A stretch of 64,000 nucleotides of DNA from Lytechinus pictus (GCF_037042905.1 NC_087249.1:12343501-12407500), one strand, 5' to 3'. Positions 12,283 through 24,195 are shown, counted from the first letter of the stretch. Notes: generated by a model not told the origin, from the letters alone. Translations and numbers: made by a program.

Positions 12283-13137
12283 AATTTTGTCCATTAATAG
12301 TGACGGTAAATTGGAATCTCTTTCATCCGGTCATTCAAACACATTATTAGGATTCTCAGCATGATCAGTGATTTATTTATGAGAATATAATTGCGTCACT
12401 TTATACATATGACTAAAAATAATATTTGTCAGTCAAATGTTGTTGTGTAGGTTCACATGGTTCAAGGCCTTTTCTTAATTGAGTCATTTTTTTTCTCTTT
12501 CATGCGAAGGCATGACACGACAACAAAACAAGTAAGCCGGGACAGAAGGAAGAAAGAAATTTATTTCAGGTGTCTAGTTTGTCATTTCCCTCTTTCAAAT
12601 CTCAAGACAGTAGACTAAAAGTAACACTGACAAGGACTGGTCAGTTCCTTGCTGGATCTGGTTTTAATTTAAAGAGCTGTCCAGCCCAGGGGTGCTCTTG
12701 AAGGAACAAAATTAAGCTGTAAAGATATGAATCTAATGAAAAAATACTAAAAATACAAAGTGGAAATAGACGAACAAATGTACGATTTTTTAAGGAAAAG
12801 TGAATTAACATTTTGAAATCACAATCATCAGAATCAAAATCGTAATCATTAAATTAATCTTACTAAGAACTATAACTCACTTTTTCAAATCTTCTTCCAA
12901 GACAATAGATACTAACAAGAATTCATCCCCTTAAATAGACTAAAAAAAGACTAACTCTTTCTCATTCGATGTCGGCTTATTATTATGTTGACTATAAAGA
13001 ACAAATCTGACGGAACCCCCAAGACTATCCAATTTATTTATATTAAAAAAAATCCCCATTTATGATTCTGGTTAAAAAAGTGATCGTTTGTGTATGGCCT
13101 ATCTGTATTATTTTATTATCTATTATTACTAGCGTTA

Positions 13138-13183
13138 AATAGCCTCGATCATTATACTGATAAGTAGAATGTTCGAGGCTATT
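13138..13183. other. Short hairpin, 16-bp stem with one mismatch
   Basis: AATAGCCTCGATCATT is followed by a 14-base loop and then AATGTTCGAGGCTATT, its reverse complement except for one base. Too short for a typical microRNA precursor. It may be a remnant of an inverted-repeat element. Confidence 0.55.
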
Positions 13184-16100
13184 GCTCCTACTTTTATTGT
13201 TGTAATTATTATCTCCGTCTATATGTTACTCTTGAATGCCCTGAACATCTTGATTACTTTAAGACGCAGCTGTGTCTGTTTCGACCAGTATAGGCCTCCT
13301 AGTCGAACTCTTTTCCTATCAAGAAATATTACATAGTGCGTTGATTGATTTTGATCACGATCTGAAAGTTTTAAAACACACTTTCCCTCGACATTTGAAA
13401 GTTGAAAGGGAGGTCTCGATGATTCATGGCCTATTGTTTATCAAGTTTGCCAACAAAAGAAAGTTGAAGGGAAGAGCCATGGAAGGCCTAATTTCCAAAT
13501 ATACTCTCATATTTTTTATAATGAATTGTATAAAGGACAGGTTCGGTTTTTCTACGAATAGGTTACAGAACTAGGTATAATATATATATACCCTGAGAAA
13601 AAGTTGTTTGAGGTTGAACTATATGTATTAGTTTGTAGAAGGGCTGGAAACGAGTGAAATTATGCGCATTTCTCCACCTTTATGGTGCAGTTATCTATAT
13701 CGTTGAGTTATCTACATTCAGAGGTGAAGAGATGAACCCTTTAATGAAGGGAAATATTTGAAATTATTAACATAAAATAATATTCTCCATAAAATTGCTG
13801 ATTAGCAACTGTTAGGGTACAAACTAGCATTCTTTATGCAAATGATGTAAAGTGTAATTGTGTACATTAAGGGTGCAAGATTACAACCTAGAAGGAGATA
13901 CCAGTGAATTATGGCGCAAATAATAAACTTCTCTGCATCAACGTACATGTTTATTTTGTATTTTTGTACTGTCTTTTTTGTTAAGAAATTCAATTGTTGG
14001 AAGTAATTAGATCACTTTTTCGAACAGCCTTGCATTTCATATTTGTGAATTCCATTCCAGAACTTACACTGTGATCCTAAAATCAAGCATATTTTTTCAG
14101 ACATGAATACCTTTGCAAGCTTTTTATTATTTTATATTTGAATTCACGTATAAAAGAATATATATAGAAAAGTAAAAATTCTGTTCAAAATAAATAATAT
14201 TGTGCATTCTAATTTAATTAGAATTACGCATGCTTTTGTACAATATATAATTCTTTCATTTAATGGTAGCTGGATTTGGCTGTGACTTTTTTAATCGTGG
14301 TATACATTTCAACTCCATAGACCATATCAGGACCCATAGCTTGTGCTGTTAAATGAATTTAATTTCATTCGCACGTATAAACTAGTTCCCTCGTATCCCA
14401 GGTAATAGACCACAGTGCCTTTGATCAGACAGGTGCGCCAATCTACCCCTGACTCACCCCGACGACAAACTGACGTGTCCCGGTGATATAAACCCCTTTT
14501 TCCTGTCCGATCCGTCCGCCATGGTATTCTATTTTTCCTCAGCCTTCATATTTTCACACAAGCTCATTTTTTATCCTCCTTCATGTGGGCCTCCTCATGC
14601 AAGGCATGCATCATATTGGAAAGGAATATTGCTGTTCTTTTTTGTTTAAGTCACCTTGGCGACTGCATGAGTCAAAGCTTGGCTAGAATATTTCAATGTT
14701 TTAAGACAGTCAGCCAAGTATTGATGCGTCATGTCCCTGCAAAATTAGAAACCATTTATGCTTTCTTTAGAATTTTGTTCTATCAAATCGTAGCTTATAT
14801 AATCTCGCCATTCTGATGGAGGCAATGCCAGAGATGCATGGGCTTGAAATGTAAACGAACACGCCAATACAAAATATGACTTCATTAACAGTGTCTTTAT
14901 TATAAAATAGTTTGTATGAAAGATAATAGGAAGTAATATCCTGTTCCAGTTGCATTCTTGTAGGCTGGTAGGTAATATGACTACCTTAACACTTTCTAAT
15001 TTCCAGGATGTCATTCTCAATCCATATCATTGATATAATATGTTCTGACATGAAAAGACAGATACGAGATCTCTTTCTAACATCACTCTTGATTTGTGTT
15101 ATGAGAGTATGCCAATTTTGAAACCAGAGAGAGTTTAATAATGCTCATCTAGTCTTTGATATGATTAAATTAGTGAATAAGTCATTGGATAACTTTCACA
15201 TTCTACCTTGAATTTGAAATATAATGTCTGTAACAGAATATGGCGTGTCAATGTACTACACACTCTAATGAAATATACTGAAACTTTCACATTCGAGAGT
15301 TCTTTTTTTTCTAAACAGGTATTTTTGTTTTCAAATTGTTTTGTTTTCTTTGAAGCGCTAACTTGTAATGTTTTGACATGTATGACGCTTGGAAATAACT
15401 AAAGATAGCTTATAGTTCATGGACGAATAAAATCATCTTGCATCTTGTGTCACGTATCTTGATTCTGATTCCATCTAAAATATCATCGAACATTTCTGAC
15501 GGTTGGGACACACGATAAAAGTCATCTCGACGAAAATATTGTATCTAGATCCATGGATACTATTTATATTTTCGACCAATATCATGAATATGCAGAAAGG
15601 GGTTTCTTGATCGGAGAAATTGCAGGCCACCTGTTTGCTACTGAAGTCTAGATTGTGGAGTAAGGATAACCAAAAGCTCCGGGTTCTCTCCTTTTTGAAC
15701 ACGTGAAATATGATATGAAGATTAATCTGGTGAAATACGCAGGTCATGTTTAGCAGCAATTATCGTACCAACATGCTCGCTTTTAATTACTCTTAGCCAA
15801 AGAAAGCAGTTGGTGTTGATGGTAATTCATCATCAAACGTTTTTCGTTTCATATCTGAGTAATTACTTTTTGAATGTCGATTCTATTTGCTGACATGTGC
15901 TCGTCCGTTTCATTCAACCAACTATAAATGATAATCGAGATCTTGTGAGTCATTTTTATTTCAGAATTCAGATGAATAATTGGAACCTAGATTGGGTGAT
16001 GGATTTGCGTTAACTTAAGAAATATTCCCGAACTGATTGTTTTCACATACCAGACTCTTCTCTCTTTACTTACGCCATTGTAATCGATGCCATGTTGTTT

Positions 16101-16899
16101 GTACGACCTAATCAGTACTCTTTTGAAATTTTTTTATTCGGTATTCTTCGTCAACTCTTAAAAGTTTATGTCACTGTACTACTTCCACAATATAAAGGAA
16201 GTAGAATAGGAAAAAAATAGATGCGAGATAGTAAAAAATATTTAATGCATGCTTTTCCCCGAAAAATATAATTTAATTTTTGAATTAGTTTCCAGACCTC
16301 TAAAGGAAATATGCATGAGAGATTGTCATGAATTTCCTGTCAGTGATTTTTTTTACCAACAGATGCCATGTGCTACTACAGAACCTTGGATCTGCTTGAC
16401 TGAAAGGAAACTTGTTAGTGAAAATCATTGCCCCCCAAACGCTCTTTCAAGTTTACCTCGTAAATTACTATTTGTGCCAATAAATTCCAGCATCAACTAT
16501 TAAAAAGAAATGTTTTGGCCCATGCACAAGCATAGTAGTGCCAATAATTGGGCCAATGAAATGCTTTGTAGGATCTGATGCTAGATACGCGCCTGATAAT
16601 TTTGATATGATAGAAGATCGTTATGGTTGTATGTGTGAATAATTTACTGTTATCACCACATTCCCCTTTCCCAACATGCCCGATTGATACTTTTCCTACG
16701 CTTAATTACTTGGTTATTAATGCTAATATGAATTCTCACTCAATTATCACGCTATTACTTCCGTAATTAAGCAAAAGCGCCATGCTATTCTGTGTGTGCA
16801 CGTGTGTATAGTGCATGTGTACTGCCATTGTGTGCGAGCGTGGGTGCGTGAGCGAGGGTGCATGTATGTGGGGGTGTGTGGGGGAGCATGAAATTGTGT

Positions 16900-17140
16900 G
16901 TACACCGCATCCAGCGGCATGAAAATAATTTACACCATGTCTGTTTCGCGCAGATTAAATCGGAGAAAAATAATTTGACCCGAACACGAAATCCAAGTTG
17001 AAGTACGGGGCTTCCTCCCGGGGAGTTGATGTAACGTCCGGTGGTGATCTTAGCGGCCGATTATCAAATTTTCCCCCGGCCTCGAGAATGGTAAAACTCC
17101 CTATGCCGTCATGAAATGATGATTATCAGTCATGGAACTC
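16900..17140. promoter_or_regulatory. Candidate non-coding regulatory block
   Basis: This block is clearly less AT-rich than its surroundings and looks unique. It contains homeodomain-type motifs (AGATTAAATCGG, CCGATTATC) and CpG-bearing stretches (GCGGCCGATT, CCCCCGGCCTCGAG). No reading frame fits it. The regulatory role is inference from composition only. Confidence 0.2.
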
Positions 17141-17434
17141 ATATGAATTTAAAGGCGTAATCGCCTTGATAGTTGAATACCAGCGTATCGAATGGAAAGG
17201 TGTAAAGTACTAGTCTAAGCTTCTGCAATGGCCGAGATAGGCCCCGTACTTAAATAGATGAAATGAGATGAAATGAAAATAACAAAGTAAAAAGTTTATC
17301 AAAAATGGTTTAACTCCAAGGAAATTGAAAAAGAATTTAAAAAAAATTGTGTGTGTTGATGTTTTAAGTGAAAATCAATGTTAAATAATCTGTTGTATTT
17401 GTTCTTTGTTTGTTACGTAATTTGCCCTATTTTA

Positions 17435-17705
17435 TCTCTCTCTCATACACACGCCCACACACCCACCCACTCACCTTTCCTATACGAGTTACGCACCCAT
17501 CCCACAAATATACTCCTGCATTCATTTCTGTATACATATAAATAAACACACAACCCCATACGCACCCCCACGCACATACTCCATCTCTCTCTTTCTCTGA
17601 CACACGCACACACACACACACCCAACCGATACACACATACCCTCACCCAACCCGCACACACAATCTCTCTCTCTCTCTCTCTCTCCCATTCTCTGTTTCT
17701 CCCTT
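17435..17705. repeat. CA/CT-rich microsatellite block
   Basis: Interrupted (CA)n, (CT)n and ACAC/CCCA runs, including pure CT at 17668-17686. The overlapping minus-strand Cys/Val/Arg-rich frames are artefacts of it. Confidence 0.85.
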
Positions 17706-17716
17706 TCACATTCTCT

Positions 17717-17869
17717 CCTGGGGTCCGTTGCAGAAAGAGTTGCGTTTAAACGCAAGTCAAAAAATCAATCGCAAGTCCAAAATGCGCGCCGTTGATTGGT
17801 TGAAAATTAAGTTGCGCGAGATTTTTAGAGTTGCGTTTGATTGCAACTCTTTCTGCAACGGGCCCCTGG
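17717..17869. mobile_element. Palindromic MITE, GGGTCCGTTGCAGAAAGAG family
   Basis: Left end CCTGGGGTCCGTTGCAGAAA, right end in reverse complement CCAGGGGCCCGTTGCAGAAA, continuing inward for about 35 bp of near-perfect complementarity (AGAGTTGCG / AGAGTTGCA). Whole length about 153 bp, so it can fold into one hairpin. Non-coding. Confidence 0.78.
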
Positions 17870-17992
17870 ATACCGTCACATAAAGGTTGACCATGGGGCT
17901 GATTTTATGATCAATCATACACAAAAGTAATGCATTCAATATTATAAGTCAGTCCCACGATCAATCAATAGGCTTTATCTTAACGGGGTCCC

Positions 17993-18241
17993 TACACTGC
18001 AAAAACACCGGTGTTGATTTAACACAAGCCCGGTATCTGCATCGGTCCACACCAGAGAGGTGTTGAAACAACGCCAGTTGAGAATCAAAGCGATATTGGC
18101 TTAACACTAATTGGTGTTGCTTAAATGCCAAATTGGCGTTAGACTAACGCAAAACAAAAGTTATTTTATCACCTCTCTAGTGTGTGGACCGATCTAGATA
18201 TCAGGCTGGTGTTAAATTAACACCGGCGTTTTTGCAGTGTA
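17993..18241. mobile_element. TA-flanked MITE with CACTGCAAAAAC ends
   Basis: The element at 17995-18239 has inverted ends CACTGCAAAAACACCGGTGT and CACTGCAAAAACGCCGGTGT (right end, reverse complement), each next to a TA dinucleotide (17993-17994, 18240-18241). TA duplication and CACTG-type ends fit a non-autonomous Tc1/mariner-like element. The interior has further inverted GGTGTTA/TAACACC blocks and matched GGTCCACAC / GTGTGGACC segments. Confidence 0.8.
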
Positions 18242-18837
18242 TTTTCTTTCTTTTCTTCCTTTCACATTTTTCTCCCTCCAAACTTTCATCTCTTCTTTCT
18301 CTCCCTCCAGTATCCCGCCACCGATCTGTTCTTTCATTTCATTCTCCGTCAATATCTGCCAACTGTTTGTCAAACAATTCATGAATAGGAATTATGAATT
18401 GGATGTCAGTGTAATGAAGTAGGTCCAAAATAATTCGTATAAAATGGATAATGACTGGATAATTAGTCTGTATTTTGGAGCTAACTAATAAACCAAACGT
18501 TGAGTTCAAAGAACCAGCTAACTTCCGGAGTTATAAGGTTTTGGAAATACAAAAGTATTTTTAAAGATAAATGAAGAACATGCGAAAGGCTGCGTGTTAT
18601 CTATGAAAAAATGAATACTAATATATTTTGAGAATAGCTTTTGTTAAAACGGATTCGTTCCAAGATAATAGTGCATATCAAGAAAATTCAAACAAAAATT
18701 ACAGACATTGTTTGAATGTACTTTTGCCGGAATGATATTACTCTCCAAAACCCCTACAATATTGATTTATCTTATCTTTAGATTAAAATAGATATGGTTT
18801 GTTTCAGATTTATATCTATTGAATGAATTGTTACCTA

Positions 18838-19427
18838 TTAAAGGTCAAGTTCCCCATAGGAAAATGTTGATATGAATCAATAGAGAACTTTTGATCAAAA
18901 TTGGATGTAAAATAAGAAAGTTATGACATCTTAAAGTTTCGCTTATTTTTCACAAAATAGTTATATGCACAAATTAGTCACATGCAAATGAGAGAATATA
19001 TGATCTCCTTCACTAACTGTTTCTTTTGTTTTTTATTGTTTGAATTATACAATATTTCAATTTTTAAAGATTTGACAATGAGAACCAACTTGACTGAACC
19101 ATAAAATGTGAAACAATGGTAATTCCACATGTTCAGGGAGAAATAAAACTTTGTTTCACAGGGCAATGAGGAGAAAATTAGAATATTTCATATTTCATAC
19201 AATAAAATATAAAATAAATAGTGAGTGAGTGATGTCATCAGTTCTCTCATTTGCATACCAACCGGGATATGCATATAACTGTTTTGTGAAATTAAGTGAA
19301 ATAAAAAATGTCATATAACTTTTTCTTATTTTACATCCGAGTTTGATGAAATTTTCACTGTTATGCTCGTTGGATTTTTCTCTTTTTATTCAAAGCAACT
19401 TTTTGTTGGGGTGGACTTGTCCTTTAA
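18838..19427. mobile_element. TTAA-flanked palindromic MITE, copy 1 (582 bp)
   Basis: TTAA at 18838-18841 and 19424-19427 bracket inverted ends AGGTCAAGTTCC and AGGACAAGTCC. Both arms carry 'ataagaaagttatgacat' or its counterpart, CTCTCATTTGCAT and TTTTGTGAAAA blocks in inverted order. TTAA targets are characteristic of piggyBac-type elements; no transposase is present. A close relative lies at 53531-54115. Confidence 0.78.
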
Positions 19428-21250
19428 TAGCCTAAACACCATCTGCAATTCGGCAAATACCCTACCTTTGAATGTAAAGCAAGAATATATTCATTTACAG
19501 TTGATTTTATTCACCGAAGTTGCTGTGTTTTTTTGTTGTTGTTGTTTTTTTACTTTCGTACGATCATGAAATTGTTGCAATCTTACATCACAAACAAAGT
19601 CTTGAAATTAGTTGGTAATATTTTAGACAGTCTATTCCATATTGACTAAAAATACAAGTTTTGTAGGAAAGTAATACAAGTTTTGTAACTTTTGTTTTTA
19701 TAAACATTGCCTTTGCAACTTGATTCATTCATACGAGACATATTGCGAGTATCAGATTATCATTGAAATCTGTGAACAGATTTTTTTCCCCGTTCATTTT
19801 GTTTTGAACACTATTGTGTAAATGAAGCAAGCCTATACAATGATAACGATTGAATAAACATTGACATCAATCGATGAATTGTCATAGAATGAGCATTTAT
19901 TCGAAATAAATAATATTTTTTCAACAGAATGATAACACTTATCGTTGGCAATCTGACAAAAACTAGTGATTTCATCATTGGTATAAATGAAAGGGTTCCC
20001 GGAGTTTTGTCTTCATTTTACCAGCATGTATCCCTACAAGACTCTGTCTGCATTCTCATGTCTAAAGATAGCAAGCATGCAGGGGAGAAAGGTATTGAGC
20101 AGATTATTGTATAAACCATAGTAATACTCTTGTTTGTGTCTGCCATTCTATTCTCGTACCCCAGCATTGGGTCCAAACCGTGAATGATATTAACATGGTG
20201 CTGAATCTATTACTTTAAAATCTCGCAGCGCTGCCATTTTTTTTTCAAATCGCCCTTTTCCGTTGCTGAGCCTACTTTGCTAAGGTTGTAAACACGGCTT
20301 TCCGAACACGTATTTGCAAATAGGATATAAGCGTCAATTTGATAATTAGGTATGCAGTTTTGGAAGCAAAACCTCTTCAATTACTTAGCAGTGTTCCTTT
20401 TATTGGTTTACTCTCTCTCAAGGAAGAGATGGGGCCTGTGCAAAGCTACCCTCATTTGGGATATACAGTGTCCCATTAAAACAAATTACGAATTCCACAA
20501 TTTATGACGTAAGTAAAGAAATGAGTTTGTATTGACTCTGTGGTGCATAATTTGACATCTTTTCATCGCGTACATTTCATTAAAATGTAAAAAAAACGAA
20601 ATTTCATACTTAAATACGGCCAAACTTGAATGATTTAAAAAAAACGGCGTTAAACAAGAAAGCCCATTTACTAAAAAATCAACAAGTTGTGTAAACGGAA
20701 AGTATATATATAATGGCAAATGATGGTAAAATGCAAAAAAAGTAAACAGTAGGAAAACAAAACATTTTGTTCTAAAACCTTCTCCATATTTCCTGTGTTG
20801 GCATGACGTAGACAGAGCCTCGTGGGTAATAAGTACAGAAATAAAAACGAATGCATTGTACATAGTATTTCACGAGGTGATATATTTTTTTTAATATTTA
20901 CATATAATCTTTAGAATGTACAATATAGACAGCAGTATCATACAGCTAATATACAAGATTTGTACTTACGAAATGAATTATTTTACAGTTATAGCATGTT
21001 TTTATTTTGCCGAAGATTATAAGGCGTATTTGTCTTTTGACAATATGAATAACTTTCATCCCATGCTGAATTCATTATTTCGAAATGATTATGGCGTTCG
21101 GTGCAGACAGCTCTGTTCGAGGATAAAGGAAAAAGATATATATGAAAATGGTCGACAAAAGTGGAAGGGAGGAAACTGAAGAGCAATTATAAAAGATGGA
21201 AAGTAAGGAAGGAGATGTAGATATATTAGGAGAAGAGAAAATGTGAAGAT
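19428..21250. other. No gene recognised
   Basis: AT-rich. The minus frame at 20486-20863 (125 codons) is a hydrophobic/aromatic translation without domain features and is not called. No RNA gene or transposon ends seen. Confidence 0.45.
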
Positions 21251-21263
21251 GGGAAATGGAAAA

Positions 21264-21320
21264 AGATAGATGGATAGATGGATAGATAGATAGATAGAGA
21301 GATAGATAGATAGAGAGAGA
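21264..21320. repeat. GATA/GAGA microsatellite
   Basis: Runs of GATAGATGGATA, (GATA)n and GAGA, followed by a G run at 21331-21338. Confidence 0.85.
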
Positions 21321-21406
21321 GGAATAGAGGGGGGGGGGTTAATGTATGAAATGTCTCTGATAGAAATTATATTATTAATGCTAAAGTCACACTAACGAAC
21401 ACGAGT

Positions 21407-21688
21407 CCTGGGACCCGTCTTACAAAGAGTTGCGTATGATCCAATCAACCACAACTATTGAAAGCCAGTAACATCATCATCTAAAAAGCATGTTTGTTCG
21501 ACATATTTTCTAGATAATGATGTCCATTCAGTCCATTCATAAATTCATAGTTTTCTTGAAAATTCAGTGTGCTTATATTTGTTTACAAAGGAGATTGTAT
21601 TTCCTATACAAAAAATATGGTTTGGATGGATTTCCATACAGTTGAGATTGATGGGATCAATCGTAACTTATTGTAAGAAGGGGCCCTG
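21407..21688. mobile_element. Palindromic-ended MITE, GGGACCCGTCTTACAAAGAG family, copy 1
   Basis: Left end CCTGGGACCCGTCTTACAAA; right end in reverse complement CAGGGCCCCTTCTTACAATA. Both continue into a GATCCAATCAA-like inverted segment. The same family, in the opposite orientation, is at about 51770-52063 and shares 'ttgaaagccag' and 'ggaaatccat'-like interior segments. Non-coding. Confidence 0.75.
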
Positions 21689-22310
21689 AGCTGTTACGTT
21701 ATATCGATTTGCATACTATCGTTCGGTCTAATGTCGGTTTCGTTTCGTAGGTGCGAGTGCATCTTTACGAAACCAAAACAATTATCGCACTTAAGAGCAG
21801 AAACGGAGTACTTCGCAAAGTAATATGCACCCTTAATGAAACTAACAAATATAATAGTATTGCGAAAAAAATAGTGGATATTAGATAACGGACACGACCT
21901 TTGTTCTATTGTTAAAAAACCAAAACATTGCAATACAAATATATATAAACATAATTTCAAATATATAGATTTGATACAAAAATAGAGTACGTAACAACAC
22001 AATATTAAATTGAATACTTTGATTTTTTGAATAGATTTGATAGAGTTTTGTCAGATGAATACAATTCTGTATAAAAAATAAACATTGAAAAGGCACTTTA
22101 TCCGAGTTTTATCATTTTTAGGTAATCACAATTATATCCATGAGAATATGTTTTCCGTATGATTGCACTAAATAGTTTTTGCAGCTTTATATTCTGTACG
22201 ACTTTATGGCGGAATGTTTAAGTCGGATCTACAGAATCAAATCGCCAAAGTTCTATCATCCTAAGTTCTGTAGCACTTGGTGATCTTGATGATCAGCATA
22301 ATCAGCATAA
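21689..22310. other. 3' flank of the Ig-domain gene
   Basis: AT-rich DNA just downstream (minus strand) of the stop codon at 22311. It should hold the 3' UTR, but I find no clean AATAAA on the minus strand close to the stop. Nothing else recognised. Confidence 0.4.
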
Positions 22311-23945
22311 TCATTGTTCTGTGGCAGGATCCTCGTTATTATCATAGTCAGCAGACTTACAGTCACAACTACACCCCTTCTTAAAGTCAGGGTCATTGTC
22401 TAAATCCTTCAGGTCTGAATAAGCGATCGCCCCGGTCGACTTTCGTTTGTCGATGGTGGAAGCGGCGGCGAAATGCGGGACGACCCTACCGGCGGTAGGA
22501 GTAATTTGGGCCACTGGTTTCTCCGGCAGCGACGATGAGCTGATCGTTTTCGGTGGGTATCTCTTGTTTTTATCCAGTGTGGCGTACAGTGCTGATATGT
22601 ATCCCGAAGCATTTTCGTCAAAGTGCCGCGGTTGATGGAAAGATTCGTTTAATCGTGAATCCGGAATCTCTGTGCTGAACAAAGCTGCAGGTACGGAATA
22701 ATGGCTAATGCCATCCAAAGGCATTTCTGCAGGGACTTCGCCGTAGTCGATGTTGACTCTTGTGTTTGGTCTTCGCGGCTTGCGGAAGCCGAAGACCCAG
22801 CAACCCATGATGATAGCGATGAGCAGGAGGAGAACTATGAGTGAACCTGACACGATGACGATGATTAGGTTCATGTTTGCAGATAAAATAGGATGGGAGG
22901 TTGGTACCTCCGACTTCTCGACCTGGATGATTGTGACCTTTTCAGTGGGTTTTGAAGGTATTGGTGGCGCCGTCTTCCTAGGTGGAATGACCACAACTGT
23001 GGTTCCTGCCCTCGCTACCAGCCGATTTTTGATGACTGCCTCGCACTCCACTGGTTTACTATCGTGTTCCATCTGCACATTGGCGATCACAAGTACCTTT
23101 CCATTGTTGCCGAAGACCACACCTGGTGTCTCGGGGGTAAGGAGATTTCCCTCGATAAACCAGTTGTATTCCTGGACTCGTGTGATGGCGCTGACTTCGC
23201 AGTGGAAAGTGGCATTGGTCCCGAATTGCACAGAGTTGGTCAAAGGTCTGACATGTACTTCTGGTGGAATGCTCATAGGTGTCACCTCACAACGCCGGGG
23301 TTCTCTTAAGGCACTACTGGTCGCTTCACAGATAAAGGTGACTCCATTATCTCCTGGTGTAAGTATCCTCCTGTAGACGTTCGTATGCTTGGCCGCGTGG
23401 GACATTGTCCAGTTCTTGCGGTACCAGGTAAGATTCGCCGCAGGGTCACCTCCCATTGAGTCGCAACTGAGAAGAGCCACTTCACCTGGCCAGAAAGCAT
23501 TTTTAGTGTTCTGTGGGGTCTCGGCAGTTACTGAGCACTTTGGATATCCTTCACTTGGTGGAATTAAAACGGTCAAGGTGGCAACGGCTGAAGACGCTCC
23601 TCCTGATCGACTGATAAATGAACAGTAATATTGACTTTCATCTGCAGGTTTGACATTGACAATCTGAAGATTGAATTCTCCAGATGTTCCATTGCCAACG
23701 ACAGAGAATCTTGCTCGTACGTCAGGGTTTAAACTATTCACTAGATTATTATCGATACTCAGCTGCGCTTTGTTTCTGTACCAAACAACAATGGCGCCGG
23801 GTTCGTTTTGTATCGTGCATGGTAGTACAACAGTTTCTGATTGAATTCCTTCTATAGAAGAGGGTTCGACGATAAATCCTGCCCGAGCATACTGAGTCCA
23901 AACAACTGCACATAAAAGTACAGGAATCCAACATATATGGTTCAT
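22311..23945 (-). CDS. Kirrel/nephrin-like Ig-superfamily membrane protein, single-exon frame
   Basis: A 544-residue type I membrane protein, probably a cell-surface adhesion or recognition receptor. Seen: signal peptide (about 1-22); Ig1 (24-127) with cysteine pair C43/C108, W55, and the motif D-E-S-Q-Y-Y-C; Ig2 (130-223) with C161/C206 and W174; Ig3 (227-320) with C249/C301 and W262; a Pro-rich stalk (321-333); a membrane helix (about 358-384); then a 160-residue tail. The tail has two ITIM-like motifs, I-D-Y401-G-E-V and I-A-Y509-S-D-L, other tyrosines (Y416, Y449, Y454) and a small CxCxC cluster (525-529). Ig1's R-x-S-V-V-G...G-E-F-N-L-Q-I pattern resembles the first Ig of Kirrel/nephrin proteins. 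N-glycosylation sequons: N85, N171, N178, N244. The start is the first ATG before the hydrophobic signal. The whole frame lacks introns, unusual for a multi-Ig protein, so it may be a retrogene. Ig family is sure; ligand and subfamily are not. Confidence 0.92.
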   Translation of the reverse strand: MNHICWIPVLLCAVVWTQYARAGFIVEPSSIEGIQSETVVLPCTIQNEPGAIVVWYRNKAQLSIDNNLVNSLNPDVRARFSVVGNGTSGEFNLQIVNVKPADESQYYCSFISRSGGASSAVATLTVLIPPSEGYPKCSVTAETPQNTKNAFWPGEVALLSCDSMGGDPAANLTWYRKNWTMSHAAKHTNVYRRILTPGDNGVTFICEATSSALREPRRCEVTPMSIPPEVHVRPLTNSVQFGTNATFHCEVSAITRVQEYNWFIEGNLLTPETPGVVFGNNGKVLVIANVQMEHDSKPVECEAVIKNRLVARAGTTVVVIPPRKTAPPIPSKPTEKVTIIQVEKSEVPTSHPILSANMNLIIVIVSGSLIVLLLLIAIIMGCWVFGFRKPRRPNTRVNIDYGEVPAEMPLDGISHYSVPAALFSTEIPDSRLNESFHQPRHFDENASGYISALYATLDKNKRYPPKTISSSSLPEKPVAQITPTAGRVVPHFAAASTIDKRKSTGAIAYSDLKDLDNDPDFKKGCSCDCKSADYDNNEDPATEQ

Positions 23946-24188
23946 GCTGGACTGAATTTAGAATTCACAGAACCAGTTGTTATGGAGTAAGACAACGGTT
24001 ACAGGGGGCAACGTCGTCTGGTGTCGATGACAAGCTTAAGAAAAAATAATTTCGTGCCGAGAAAAAGGATTTCGTCTGTTAGCAAGCACATAAGCGTTGA
24101 AAGTATTTCCAGTCCGATCTCTAGTAAGGTTTAAAGTTGTTATGACTCTGACGAGACTCTCGATGTTCCGAGCAGCTCAGCGTGCATC

Positions 24189-24195
24189 TGAGTCA
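24189..24195. promoter_or_regulatory. AP-1-like site TGAGTCA
   Basis: A perfect TGAGTCA lies 244 bp upstream of the Ig gene start codon, inside the presumed 5' UTR if the core promoter at 24247-24274 is real. A match this short can be chance. Confidence 0.25.

Larger units (their letters stand above)
12283..17400. other. No gene recognised; two items of note inside
   Basis: Mostly AT-rich with stop-dense frames. Items inside: a 16-bp near-perfect hairpin at 13138-13183; a less AT-rich stretch around 14430-14525 containing GATATAAACC upstream of an ATG, which might be a core promoter but leads only to a short frame; and a (GT)n-rich block at 16785-16885. The frames at 13272-13574 and 16249-16503 match no family I know. 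Confidence 0.4.

Noticed and set aside
13138..13183. microRNA precursor
   Set aside because: Stem of 16 bp is too short for a standard precursor.
17427..17755. Cys/Val/Arg-rich minus-strand frames
   Set aside because: Translation of CA/CT microsatellites.
20486..20863. 125-codon minus-strand frame rich in Phe/Leu/Tyr
   Set aside because: Same reasons: low-information AT-rich translation.
22750..23376. 208-codon plus-strand frame
   Set aside because: Lies entirely antisense to the Ig-receptor coding sequence and has no domain; shadow frame.
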